From Pseudocercospora fijiensis CIRAD86 (lineage: Eukaryota > Ascomycota > Dothideomycetes > Mycosphaerellales > Mycosphaerellaceae): DNA of 64,000 nucleotides. The notes under the pieces were generated by a model, which worked only from the letters and a program-made list of their open reading frames with translations, searched no databases and was not told where the DNA came from. Shown piece by piece: positions 35,501 through 47,260 of the stretch. Location: NCBI RefSeq assembly GCF_000340215.1, contig NW_006921536.1, forward strand, positions 1,947,582-2,011,581, written 5' to 3'. The position numbers and the translations under genes were made by a program. Within the stretch, counting starts at the first letter, position 1. Every line of letters starts with the position of its first letter.

Positions 35501-37803
35501 CTTATTATACTATTTCGTGCTAAGTAAGCAGATCCGAATTGAGACTAACGCTTTACAGTTCGCTATATCGGCTATTATGTTATAGCAATTAGATAGTAAC
35601 TATTACTAGCACCCGATTGCCTTCTTTTTACGAAAGATAATCGATATAGAGCGTCGATATAAGACCTATAAGCAAGAGCTCCTAGCTATTATCGAGGCCT
35701 TTAAGCACTAGCGCTACTATCTCGATAGTGTATAGCACACTATTTAGGTCTATACGGACTATAACAACCTCCGTAGAATTACGAAGGTTACTAGGGTTAT
35801 AGGTCGACAGGCTAGATAGGCCGTCTACCTCGCCGGGTTCGATTTTAATATATTACATCGGCTAGGCGTAAGCAACCCTGCTAATAGCCTATCGAGGCGA
35901 CCTAATTACGATAGCGGGACTTAGCAATCTATTAATTTATTGTTTCTAACCCTATAGTATAAGATTGCTATAGCCCGTATTGTTAATAAGCAAACGTAGG
36001 ATAAGCGGACTTCCGGACCCCGCGGCGGTAACAAATACTATAGCGGAGTTGTCGTTCTTCTAGTATACGTTAAAAGAAAGGACGTAGATCGCTCGAGCTA
36101 TAATAACTCGATTAAGGACATTGCTATCTATAGTAATAGTCTATATAGCGACAGTACTATAGAAGAGGTTGTAGTAGTTCCGGCTGCTAGTGCTATTAGA
36201 TGCATACAATGCGTACCTCGTTTAATAGCGAGGGTGCTATTAAATAACCTTACAAATAGGGATAGTTAATCGTTTATAGATAAGCTATTGCGTACTTAGC
36301 AGAGGGACGCCTTTGCTGTCGAGCGCATTAATAGGCTTGTAAGTAGACGGGCGACTCGATCTAGTAAGAGTAATAGTTAGTCGATCGACGACAAGGGTTA
36401 CTTAAAGTTTAAGGGTAGGTACTATATCCCCGCTAAATAATCGATTAGACAAGAGCTTTTAAAGAGGCACTATAACGGTAAGCTCGCTAGTTACTATAGT
36501 ATAGAGAGGTCGTACGAGTTACTATCGCGCACATACTACTAGCCAAATAGTAAGCGGTATATAAAGGAGTATATACAGACCTGTATAGTATGCTAGCGAG
36601 TTAAAGCACTAAAGCACTTACTATTTAGCGAGTTGTCTTTACTCCCTGTTCTAAAGAAGCCTTTTGCAGAGCTTATAATAGACTTTATTATAGGTCTCCC
36701 CCCTGCTAAGCGAAGAGGAAGCAAAGACATCTTTAACGCTATCCTAGTCGTCGTAGACCGATTTACTAAGGGCGCTCGTTACATCCCTGCTAGGAAGGAT
36801 TAGACAGCTATTGACTTAGCTAAGTTACTATAGAATAACATCTTCTATAGCTATTAGGGAACCCCTAAAGGGATAGTCTCCGATAGAGGCTCGACATTTA
36901 TATCTTACTATTAGAGTAAGATATACCTACAGCTAAGACTTAAGCATCGCCTATCTATAGCGTTCTATCTACAAACAGATAGCTAGACCGAGAGGCAAAA
37001 TGCTACGCTATAGTAGTACCTGTATAGCTATATTAACGAGAACCCTAACGACTAGGTTAACCTCCTGCAACTAGCCGAATTCGTATACAATAACAGTGTC
37101 TACTTATCTACTAAGGTTTCACCTTATTTCGCTATAATAGGCTAGAACGCTACTATACTATAAGACCCCCTATCGCTCGAGGCCGAGCGTAAGGAAAGGG
37201 AAGCGGGTCAACCTAAGATACTAGCGGCTATTAAGAGGGTTTAAAAGATGCGAGAAATTCACGCTAAGATAGCTGATAAACTAGCAAAGGCCTAGGCCTA
37301 TTAGAAGGCCTACTATAACAAACACTACCTTCTAATAACCTTTAAGCAAGGCGACCTAGTTATGCTTAGCACAAAGAACCTCCGTATCCGTAAACACCCC
37401 TCGCCTAATAGTAAAACAAGGCCTAAACTCGCACTAAGGTACATTGGCCCTTTCCGTATCCGAGAACCTAGGGGCACCTAGGCCTATCAGTTATAGCTTC
37501 TACCTTATTATACTATCTATAATACCTTCTATATATCCCTCCTTAAGCCGTACTACCTACGCGAAGGGGATGAAGCACCTACTAAATCCGAGGACATACT
37601 AGCTAATAGCGAAGAGCTATAGTCTATAGAACGTATCTTAAAGCATCGGACTAGGTAGGGCAAGAAGGAGTACCTATTGAGATAGTAAGGCTATTCACCT
37701 AAATAGGACTTATAGGAAGCTAAAGGTTCCTTTAAGGACATAACCGAGTTGTTGGATAAGTATTGGACTAGCGTAAAGGACAAGAAGAAGGCTAAAAGCT
37801 TAT
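32520..37803 (+). pseudogene. Gypsy 4 gag-pol-chromodomain relic
   Basis: Gag open piece 32539-32778, zinc knuckle near 33747-33790, protease remnant near 34005-34060, RT open piece 34572-34946, integrase about 36650-36990 and chromodomain remnant about 37650-37770. The order and spacing equal insertion 2. Numerous TAG and TAA stops; no product expected. Confidence 0.82.
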
Positions 37804-39006
37804 AATATTACTATTAAGGCCTAGGATTAATGCTACCCCTAGGGTGCTATTAGCCGACTAATTAGCTGCAAGCAATTGTTAGTAACAAGAGACAATAAGA
37901 CTACACTACTATAGTAAACGCGCACCGAGTATTAATAAGCGCGCTACGACGCGTTAATCAGTTACTACTCTTTTAAAGACTCTACCTCTTGTTCCTTTAT
38001 CCTACCGAGGCCTCGAGGCCTAGGCAATCGACGAGAATACGCGCACGCGCGTACGAATAGCAGTGTATTAGAAGATAGCTAGCGCGGCTATATTAGTAAC
38101 GGTGTTGCGGAGTGTGTTATTAGTCGAAGAAGGAAATCGAAAGCAAGGTAAAGTTAGCGCTAAGACGACTAGCGCTGCTATTGTTAATATTACTTACTAT
38201 TGTCGCTACGCCTATAGATACAACCTTACCTACACTACGAGCCTAAGGCACCCTTAATTAAAACTTTGATCAAAGCCTTAAGCCTATTAAAGGTTTGATT
38301 AAAACTTTAAGGCTAAGTCAAAACTTTAACTAAGACAAAAGATTAAGCGACTAATAGACTAACTAAGGGCAAAACTATAGAGCTAAGCTAGCCGGGGTCG
38401 ATCTTACGGACAATAGGTTACTCCTCGATCTATCTAACCCTTTAAGCGAGGCGAACCTCTACTACTGTACTTACAATAGCCTTCACCTATAGAAACTAGA
38501 AGAACTAAGTTTTTTAAAAAGATGTAATTAGTTAATACTTGAAGGCTGCCAAACCTAACTAATTAGGGCTAGCGAAACTACGAACAGTAATAGCCCTCGT
38601 AATAACAAGAACAACCCTCGGAACGGACAAACCCTCGGAGCGGACATTTCTAGGTCTTTTAAGAGTAGACGCAGAGAACTCGGTACGACATTACTTAGAA
38701 CGGGGGCAGTGCTACAATACCCCGTATACCTACCTATTATAGTAGGGAAGGTGCGCTCGTATTATAATTAGTCGATAGTCCTCAATTCTTGTAGTTATAT
38801 ATCACTTTATTATATATAAGGATAGCGTAGTTAGAGTTAGACATTGTATTAAAAGGTAAGGTTTGATATAGTTACATAATCGGTAGTTGTGCGTTTAATT
38901 CAGCGCGGACTAAGCGGCTTATTAGGCCTACTAAGTTAGTAGCAATAGAGGTTGAGACTAGAACAAAGACCGGCTACGAGGGCGCGGCCTTTAGAAGGGA
39001 AGCGTG

Positions 39007-39204
39007 TATTAGGACCAAAGAGGTTACACGTAATTGGTATATAACCGGGCTCGAGTAAAGCTAGGGTCTCGATGCCTTAGGCAGGACTTAGCGCTTAGCG
39101 TTAGGCTAACTGGCCTGCCTTCCTCCCTCTCCTCTTAGATCTCTATCGAATACTACACTAATTCACTACCACCCTATCTACCTACTAACATAACCCTTCT
39201 TACA
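39007..39204 (+). repeat. Gypsy 4 3' LTR
   Basis: 198 bp; starts TATTAGGAC, ends TTACA; followed by the CTAAG duplication. Confidence 0.88.
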
Positions 39205-39209
39205 CTAAG

Positions 39210-41346
39210 CGCCGCTACGAGACCTACGAGCAAGAGCTCCTAGCTATTATCGAGGCCTTTAAGCACTAGCGCTACTATCTCGATAGTGCACAGTATACTA
39301 TTTAGGTCTATACGGACTATAACAACCTCCGTAGAATTACGAAGGTTACTAGGGTTATAGGTCGACAGGCTAGATAGGCCGTCTACCTCGCTAGGTTTGA
39401 TTTTAATATATTATATCGGCTAGGCGTAAGCAACCCTACTAATAGCCTATCGAGGCGACCTAATTACGATAGCGGGACTTAGCAATCTATTAATTTATTG
39501 TTTCTAACCCTATAGTATAAGATTGCTATAGCCTGTATTATTAATAAGCAAGCGTAGGATAAGCGGCTTACCGGACTCCGCGACGGCTTAAAGCATATTA
39601 ATGCTCTTACTATATTAACAGTGCGTGTTAAGGACACAGACAGGAGAAGTTATAATAACTCCCTAGTCGACATCGCTATATATAGTAACAGCGATAGTAC
39701 TACTACAGTTGATCCGGCTACTAGTGCTATTAGATATATACAATGCGTACCTCGTTTAATAGCGAGGGTGCTATTAAATAACCTTATAAATAGGGATAGT
39801 TAATCGTTTATAGATAAGCTATTACGGGCTTAGCAGAGGGACGCCTTTGCTACTAAACGTATAGATAAGCTTGTAAGTAGGCGAAAGACTCGATCTAGTA
39901 AGAGTAATTAGTCGATCGACGACAAAGGTTACTTAAGGTTTAAGGGCAGATACTATGTCCCCGCTAAACAATCGATTAGACAAGAACTTCTTAAGCGATA
40001 CTATAATAGTAAGCTTACCGGTTACTATAGCGTAGAGAGGTCGTACGAGCTACTATCGCGCATATACTACTAGCTAAATAGTAAGCGGGATATAAAGGAC
40101 TACGTAAACACGTATGCCGTATATCAACGTGTTAAGGTACTAAAGCATTAGCCTTTTAGCGAGTTGTCCTTATTGCTAATCCCTTACAAGCTATTTGCAG
40201 AGCTTATAATAGACTTTATTATAGGTCTTCCCCCTACTAAACGAAGAGGAAGCAAAGACATCTTTAACGCTATCCTAGTCGTTATAGACCGGTTTACTAA
40301 GGGCGCTCGATATATCCCGGCGCGGAAAGATTAGACTGCTATTAATATAGCAGAAGCGCTATAGAACAACATCTTCTATACCTATTAGGGAACCCCTAAA
40401 GGGATAGTCTCTAACTAAGGCTCGACATTTATATCGCACTATTAGAGCGAAATATGCCTATAGCTAAGACTGAAGTATCGGCTATTAATAGCCTTCCATC
40501 TATAGACTAACGGTTAAACAGAGAGGCAGAATGCTACCCTATAGCAGTACCTACGCAGTTACATTAATAAGAACCCCGAGGACTAGGTTAACCTCCTATA
40601 ACTAGCTAAATTCGTATACAATAATAGTGTCTACTCATCTACTAAGGTCTCCCCTTATTTTGCTATAATAAGCTAGAACGCTACCTTACTATAAGATCTA
40701 TTTACCTCGCTCGAGGCCGAGCGTAAGGAAAGGGAAGCGCGTTAAGTACCCGAAACACTAGCGGCCATTAAGAGGGTTTAGAAGATGCGAGAAATCTATA
40801 CTAAGATAGCTAAGAAGTTGATAAAGGCTTAAGAGTACTAAAAGACCTACTATAACAAACACTACCTTCTAATAACCTTTAAGCAAGGCGATATAGTTAT
40901 GCTTAGTACAAAGAACCTCCGCATCCGCAAACACCTATTACCCGATAGCAAAACAAGGCCTAAGCTCGTACTAAGATACATTAGCCTATTCCGTATTCGA
41001 GAACCGAAGGGTATATAGGCCTACTAGTTATAGCTCCTACTATACTATACTATCTATAACACCTTCTACATCTCCCTCCTTAAACTATACTACTACCGCG
41101 GAGACCCTAATAATGAAGCGCCTGCTAAGTTAGAAGAAGTCTTAGCTAATAGTGAAGAACTATAGTCTATAGAACGTATCCTATAGCACCGGACTAGGAA
41201 AGGCAAGAAGGAATACCTCCTAAGGTAGCAAGGCTATTTACCTAAATAGGACTCGTAGGAAGCTGAAGGATCCTTTAAGGACATAACCGAGTTGTTAGAT
41301 AAGTATTAGACTAGCGTAAAGAACAAGAAGAAGGCCAAAAGCTTAT
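39210..41346 (+). pseudogene. Gypsy 3 pol relic, second part
   Basis: Resumes in RNase H (TYEQELLAIIEAFKH), then integrase at about 40195-40530 (ELIIDFIIGLPPTKR) and chromodomain remnant at about 41190-41310. A 60-codon open frame at 39621-39803 is only a by-chance open part of the RNase H-integrase linker. Confidence 0.8.
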
Positions 41347-42526
41347 AATGTTACTATTAAGGCCTAGAACAATGCTACCCCCGGGGTGCTATTAGCTAAC
41401 CAATTAGAGGCAAGCAATTGTTAGTAATAAAGGACAATAAGACTATACTAGGCGCGCTACGACGCGTCAACTAATTGCCTACTCTTTTAAGGACTCTACC
41501 TCTTTACTAACGCGCCCTATAGATCCCCCTCTTGTTCCCTTATTCTATCGAGGCCTCGAGGCCTAGGCAATCGGCGAGGACGGCGCGGCCGGCGCGGCTA
41601 TATTAGTAACAGTATTGCGGAGTATATTGCCGTTTAAGAAAGGAAGGACACCGCTATATTAGTAACGGTATTACCGAGTTGTTATTAGTTAAAGAAGGAA
41701 AGTAAAACAAGGTAAAGTTAGCGCTAAGACGACTAGCGCCGCTATTGTTAACATTACTTGCTATTGTCGCTACGCCTATAGACACAACCTTACCTACACT
41801 ACGAGCCTAAGGCACCTTTAATCAAAACTTTAATTAAAACTTTAAGCCGCTTAAAAGATTAAGCGATTAATAGACTAGCTAACTAAGGGCAAAACTATAG
41901 AGCTAAGCTAGCCGGGGTCGATCTTGCGGACAATAGGTTACTCCTCGATCTATCTAACCCTTTAAGCGAGGCGAACCTCTACTACTATACTTATAATAGC
42001 CTTTACCTATAGAAACTAGACGAGCTGTGTTTTTTTCGGAAAAGATAAGATAAGATTGACAATTAAAGGCTGCTAAACCTAGCTAATTAAGGCTAGCGAA
42101 ACTACGAACAATAAGAACAATAACCCTCGGAACGGACAAACCCTCGGAAGCGGACATTGCTAGGTCTTTTAAGAGTAGACGCAAAGAACTCGGTACGATA
42201 TTACTTAGAACGGAGGTAGGGCTATAATACCTCGTACGTCTACCTATTATAGTAGGGAAGACGCGCTCGTATTATAATTAGTCGAAGGCCCTCAATTCTT
42301 GTAGATATATATTACTTTATAGTTTATTATATATAGAGATAGCGCAGTTAGAGTTGTACATTGTATTGTTTAGAGGTAAAGTTTAACATAGTTACATAAT
42401 CGGTAGTTATGCGTTCGATTTAGCGCGGACTAAGCGGCTTGTTAGACCTGCTAAGTTAGTAGCAATAGAGGTTGAGGCTAGAACAAAGACCGGCTACGAG
42501 GGCGCGGCCTTTAGAAGGGAAGCGTA

Positions 42527-42723
42527 TATTAGGACTAAAGAGGTTATACGTAATTAGCATATAACCGGGCTCGAGTAAAGCTAGGGTCTCGATGCCTTAG
42601 GTAGGGCTTAGCGCTTAGTAGTAGGCTAACTTGCCTGCCTTCCTCCCTCTCCTTCTAGCTCCTTATCGAATACTACTCGTACCTACTACTACCCTATCTA
42701 CCTGCTAACATACCCTTCTAACA
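42527..42723 (+). repeat. Gypsy 3 3' LTR
   Basis: 197 bp; starts TATTAGGAC, ends CTAACA, preceded by the polypurine tract AGAAGGGAAG. Confidence 0.88.
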
Positions 42724-43624
42724 CTTTACCTGTTTCTTCGTAGATAATGCTAAATAATAACCCCTTCTTAGAAGTACCTAGTATATTGCGGGCATATTCT
42801 CGCACTATACTAATAAGTTAGAGGAAGTGATTAGTATTAGGTAAGGCCTAGTGCATTATATAGAGTCCCTTCCCGTAGGTTTTATCTACATTCGTAACTG
42901 CTATATAGAGATAGACTACTAGGTTATCTAGTTCTAAGTGCTATATGCGTTTTATCTTCTTATATAGATTAAGCTACTCCTTATACTACTATTCTAGATC
43001 CTTAACCTATTGTAACCCTATTAGGCGAGCTAGTTCCTTACTAACTATTGTTCTTTGCTATTATATATTTAGAGCAAGCTTGTCCTTTAGGCGTATAAGA
43101 ATAATACGCAGTATTAGCACTATTATATTGTTATTATCGGTAATCTCTAAATAATAGCGTACGTCTACTATAGTTACTAGGTACTCGATAGACTTATTAC
43201 GTACTAACCTAAATCGATTGAATTCCGCTAGCTAGACCCTATAGATGTCTATAGCTATTTTAACTCCTTACTAGTATAGAGGGTTAACTAGTATACGCGC
43301 TGCGTCTAGTATAGGGGTTATAGGTTGTGCTAGTTCTATAGGTTCATTCGTATATAGATTAGTATATATCTAGGTCTCGTATCTAGTAAGATATGTCTTA
43401 GTTTGCTTAAACTAGCGGTCCTAGTCGTTTAGTCCTTAAAGGGTAATATATTTAGTACCGCTAAGGCGACTAGCCGATAAGAGAGCTATTATTAACGATA
43501 TACTAATCTTGTAGGCGCTTATAGAAGCTTAATTAAATGGTGTTTGCTTTAGTGCTACTAAGACTACTAATTGTTATCTTATACTATAGAAGTCTCTAAT
43601 ACTACGGATTTCCGGGCTTATAAC
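42724..43624 (-). pseudogene. Copia gag region relic
   Basis: The stretch between the 5' LTR side and Gypsy 3 is where Copia gag must lie. I do not recognise a clear gag motif on the minus strand; only position and RIP-like composition support the call. The first five bases are the CTTTA duplication of Gypsy 3. Confidence 0.5.
43613..43624 (-). other. Copia primer-binding site matching a Met-tRNA anticodon arm
   Basis: Directly inside the 5' LTR the minus strand reads GTTATAAGCCCG. The plus strand, CGGGCTTATAAC, equals the anticodon-arm sequence CGGGCTCATAAC of eukaryotic Met tRNA with one C-to-T change in a CpA context (the CAT anticodon). This fits half-tRNA priming as in Drosophila copia. 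Confidence 0.55.
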
Positions 43625-43794
43625 TATTACGTATAGCGCAGTAGATTACTTACGTAATACTGCCTTGCTAGCGGTTCAATATAGCTTCGTTGATTGCCTA
43701 TGTTCTGCTTATTCTATAGTCTAAAATATAGTGTGGAAATCCTTCTCCTGCTAAGACGTTACGTGCTGTCATGTGACTGAGCTTACGCGTCACA
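43625..43794 (-). repeat. Copia 5' LTR
   Basis: 170 bp. In element sense it begins TGTGACGCG and ends with TA in place of CA. The outer ~60 bp keep non-mutated forms (GTGTGG, CATGTGACTGAGC) where the left LTR shows the RIP products. Confidence 0.85.
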
Positions 43795-43799
43795 ATGGA
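43795..43799. repeat. Target-site duplication of the Copia element, right copy
   Basis: ATGGA, identical to 8865-8869. Confidence 0.8.
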
Positions 43800-43890
43800 T
43801 GCACTAGCTGGCTCCAGGCGGAATGCTACTCCCTGGATTGAGTGATATTCCATCTTTCTTCTGTGCTTTATGCAATGCTAGCGGAAGTCG

Positions 43891-45006
43891 TTACCTGAAG
43901 ATCGGGTTTGGCTGATATGTGTAGCGCCCGTTCATGGGCTTCAATTCAGAATCACCACCGGTGAGAGGTGCCTGATCTGAGTCCGCGAAAGCGTTGGCCT
44001 GCGGTACTTGCAACTCGCCTGCTTATGTCAGCTATTGTTTCGCTCGGTGATTACATCTCTAGCGGCTCAGGAGCAATATTATTAATGTGTGTGCATGCTA
44101 GACTAGGAGGGACTCACCTCTGAAGATTTCCAGTGCCGAGACGAACGGCAGTATCAAGAGCAGCATGGTCAGAAGCTGTCCAAAGCTCCAGACACGTTCT
44201 CCTGTATCCGAAAGGTTGACCGGGGGGTCGCTGAAAGCCTGAGAGATAACCATCACTCGCACAGCCGCTCCTATCGCCATAGCCAGGAGGACGACTAAGC
44301 TGATAATCCTGACAGTTGCACCCCAAATCTGCTTTCGAAGGTGTAGATACCAGCTGCCCAGGATGAAGATGATGCAACTCGCTGCTATGACTGCGATCGT
44401 GCCAATGACACTCAATGTACTATTGCTCTGCGCTTCACTGTCTTGAGCGTGGTCCTGCCACACGCACGCCATGGGCAATGTAGGCGCCATCTTCTTCAGA
44501 TTTGTTTCCAGCACGAAAACGCCAAAGACAATCGTGAGGACCATGTTGACGAACATAGCAAACTGTCTCAGCCATCTCAAAACCCAGTCGCGCTTGAAGT
44601 CCTGCACCAGCGTAAGTAATGTCGCAAAGTTGGTGGCAGTGGATAGAAGCGAAAGCATCCAGATGATGAAGAAATGATATGGTATCATGCTGTTGATTCG
44701 CGCAAGCCCGATGACTTGTATTGCTATGCCTTCGACGATCTGTTGATCGCTGAGGCCCGACAGGATCTTGCGGGATATGTTTCGCGGTGATTTGGCGCGT
44801 ATCTCGGAGAGGACGATGAAGGCGGAGAGTATGAGCGCGAGGGCGGCGGTAATGATGAAGGCGAGCAAGATCTAGGCCATACTTTAGCATGATTCTTAAG
44901 TGTCCAGTTTCTTACTTACTCCTGCGCCCGCTACGCCGGCATCTGAGCTCGCCGACTGTGGTGGCTTCGTGCAGTTGACGGTCAGCGCCAACGAGCTGTT
45001 CGACAT
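43891..45006 (-). CDS. Multi-pass membrane protein, function unknown
   Basis: Three exons on the minus strand: 45006-44920, 44871-44118 and 44018-43891, with introns of 48 bp (GTAAGT...CCTAG) and 99 bp (GTGAGT...AGCAG); 322 aa. The N-terminus (MSNSSLALTVNCTKPPQ) has possible N-glycosylation sites and no signal peptide. Six or seven hydrophobic segments follow, starting with ILLAFIITAALALILSAF. A conserved-looking cytosolic block, KILSGLSDQQIVEGIAIQVI, precedes the second segment; similar GLSDQQ blocks occur in a family of uncharacterised ascomycete integral membrane proteins, partly overlapping PTH11-like annotations. The C-terminus after the last helix is polar (ANAFADSDQAPL). I cannot assign a ligand or transport activity. 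The stop is only 96 bp from the Copia element, so the 3' UTR or terminator may reach the transposon. Confidence 0.78.
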
Positions 45007-45497
45007 CTTGTAGAGTCAATCCGTGATATCTTTCGCGCTCAGTGGGCCCTTCACGAGTTTCCACTTTGTTGGTATGCTCCTGCTTGCTACACGATTAGCC
45101 TTGCTGGTTGCTCGCCCGCGAGCGCGTGGTCCAGTATGGGCGTGAAATGGTAAAGAAAGAGTGACTGGAAACGTCCAACGCGTGAGGTTGAAGATAGCAT
45201 ACTCAGCCGAACATCTGACTTCCTAACCGTTTGCTAGCGAATGAAGATCGGAGGCTGTTCGAAAAATGCGACATCAGCCATGTGAAACAGACCATAGCAG
45301 GATTTGCCCCTGGCAGTTTGGCAGCTTGATGACGTTGGCGGCGGCTATAGCTTTTCTATTTAGACCAGGGTATTGAGTGCAATACTCTCGCTCTCGCTAC
45401 TATTCTGACTTCTCTACGCTATGCACACCATCTATAACCACTGCCTTTATTGATGCTCACAGCAAACAGGAGATTTCATTGATGCATCATGACCCGC
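45007..45497. other. Intergenic region upstream of the membrane protein gene
   Basis: It lies between the membrane protein start and the glutathione synthetase stop, both on the minus strand. No gene seen; it probably holds the membrane protein promoter. Confidence 0.45.
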
Positions 45498-47260
45498 CTA
45501 GACATCCACAAGGCAAGGGCTGTCAACGCTGCCGAATCCAGCCGCAACACCACCCTCCTCGCTCTGATTGCCTTTGGTTCTCAACAGATACCCAGCTTCG
45601 AAGTTCTCGATGATGTCTCGCGTGCCATCGCGCTTTGCATTCCACACACAAGCTCCGTAAATGCCTAGTTCGCAGATAACACCTCCGCTCTGCAGCTCCC
45701 CGTTACGAAAGATGGTGTTCTGCTGGGCCGGAGGCTCAATCATCTCCATCAGGATGTAAGCTGGCCAGTGGGATTCCGGCAGGTCCTTGAGGAAACCAGG
45801 AATGTTCTTGCGGTAGATGTTATTACCACCACCTTCACGCTGGGGCTTAAGCACATACTTGATTGCGCTGTCTGGATTCGTGGCGAGCTGCTTTGCCTCT
45901 TTCCCAGCCTCTGACTTGTCCATTGGATAGATGAGCGCGAATGTGTCTAAAATGCTTGCTGCTTTATTTTCGTTTGGAATGAACCTGGCGAGATGTGGGG
46001 AGTGAGGTGTTGCAAGGACTTGCTGGACTTTCTTGGTCCCTGCGAGCTGGGTAAGGACGGTAGGGCATTTGATTGCGGCGCTGCGCTCGATCTGGAGACG
46101 ACCGTCCCAGTGTGATTGACTCGTGTACTCTGAAGGAGCGTAACCAGCTCTGAAGTAGACTAGAGTCACTTCGTACTGTTTGTGAGGTGACGATGGCGGT
46201 GTGTAGACCAGGCTTCGCTTCTCATCGACCTTGGTGTCCTGCAAAACGCGATCAAACGGCAGACGGAAGGTACGCACGCCATGGTTCTCACTTAGAGCGT
46301 ACTCCAGATGTCGTTGATCAAAGACGTTACGCTCGGGTTCTTGCACTAGAAATATCACGCAGGTCGGTAGACCGGACTTTGGAGCACCGTATGCTTCATG
46401 AGCTTTTGCCATGCCCTTGGCTAATGAAGGAACGGAAGCACTGTCCGGTAAAGAAAGACCATTGACAGTCGAGGAGAGCTCATCCGGATATGCATCGATC
46501 GAAGACAAATAGCGATGCAAGCCAGACACTTGACTTGACAGGCCGCCGAAGGAGGACGCAATGGTATTAAACTCGACCTGCTTGACGGATGGCTTGGTAT
46601 CGCTGCTTTTGTCAACATGGACCATGTAATCGGAACGGAAAAGTCCTAGGGCAAGAGACTTTCGTGCTGTCAGATAGATGATGACATTGAATGGAATATA
46701 AGAGGAGCTTTACCTGGGCATAACCGTCTTTCTTGACAGTTTGATGCACCTTCCAAAGACCAGCCATAAAATCATCGATCTCGACAAGCCTAATAAGGCA
46801 CAGATCAGCTAGGCCCCAGCTGAGTGCCAAAGGTGAGATGGATTAATCGGTGCGTGTGACCCAGGAAGTGAAGCCGCGTTTGCACAAGTGATGGGACAGG
46901 TCTGAGCATGTGATAATGAAGAAGTGAGGGACGTTGAGAGAGAGGCGCGTGCACCTACTCTTCGACGATGCCAGTCAGCCATGGCTCGTCACTGGCAATA
47001 GCAGAGTAGAGCTCATTGTACGCCTCCGCTACCGACTGGGCCTGCTCGAAGCAGACTCTCGGGAACAGACTCGGGAAAAGCGTCACAGGCGCAGTTGCTG
47101 CCAGTGCTCCGGACGGATTCTGCTCTTCTGGGACGTATGCTGGGGCTGGTCTGACGGCAAGTCCATGCGCGATCGACCAGTCCTTGAGATTCGACAAGAG
47201 GTATTCTTTCTGCTCTGGATTGAGCTCCGGCGGGTACTCTGGATACAGACTGGTCGCCAT
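45498..47260 (-). CDS. GSH2: Glutathione synthetase
   Basis: ATP-dependent ligase that joins glycine to gamma-glutamylcysteine, the second step of glutathione synthesis; cytosolic homodimer in eukaryotes. Three minus-strand exons: 47260-46959, 46789-46714 and 46658-45498, with introns of 169 and 55 bp, giving 512 aa, the usual size for the eukaryotic family. The splices restore GIVEELVEIDDFMAGLW and DGYAQSLALGLFRSDYMVH. Family features are the substrate-binding stretch VKQVEFNTIASSFGG, the Gly-rich ATP-grasp loop KPQREGGGNNIY, and the C-terminal RTKGNQSEEGGVAAGFGSVDSP lid region (shown here only in part as VAAGFGSVDSP). The start is the first ATG (MATSLYPEYPPELN); the upstream open frame begins without ATG. 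No residue I know to be essential appears lost. It is divergently arranged with the Snf2 gene across a 1-kb shared promoter region. Confidence 0.95.

Larger units (their letters stand above)
32084..39204 (+). mobile_element. Gypsy insertion 4, nested inside insertion 3
   Basis: A 7,121-bp element with 198-bp LTRs and target duplication CTAAG (32079-32083 and 39205-39209). It is in the same orientation as its host copy. Its LTR subtype is shared with insertion 1 rather than with its host, so it is a new arrival and not a local tandem duplication. It is the last insertion in the nest by position. Confidence 0.9.
28538..42723 (+). mobile_element. Gypsy insertion 3, itself split by Gypsy insertion 4
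   Basis: Outer LTRs 28538-28734 and 42527-42723, target duplication CTTTA (28533-28537 and 42724-42728). Removing insertion 4 (32084-39204) and one CTAAG copy leaves about 7,060 bp, in line with the other copies. The interruption lies in the RNase H region: the reading before 32079 (IAFFSRKM) resumes at 39210 (RYETYEQEL) exactly as in the uninterrupted copies. Confidence 0.9.
8870..43794 (-). mobile_element. Ty1/Copia retrotransposon carrying four nested Gypsy insertions
   Basis: The outer element is a minus-strand Copia retrotransposon with 170-bp LTRs (8870-9039 and 43625-43794) and ATGGA target duplications. Removing three primary Gypsy insertions and their duplicated 5-mers leaves about 6,430 bp. 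Segments in Copia reading order are 43624-42729 (primer site, gag region), 28532-26577 (protease, integrase), 19442-18168 (start of reverse transcriptase) and 10992-9040 (rest of RT, RNase H, tail, polypurine tract). The domain order protease-integrase-RT-RNase H is diagnostic of Copia rather than Gypsy. All coding parts carry many stops, consistent with RIP. No functional protein remains. Confidence 0.85.
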
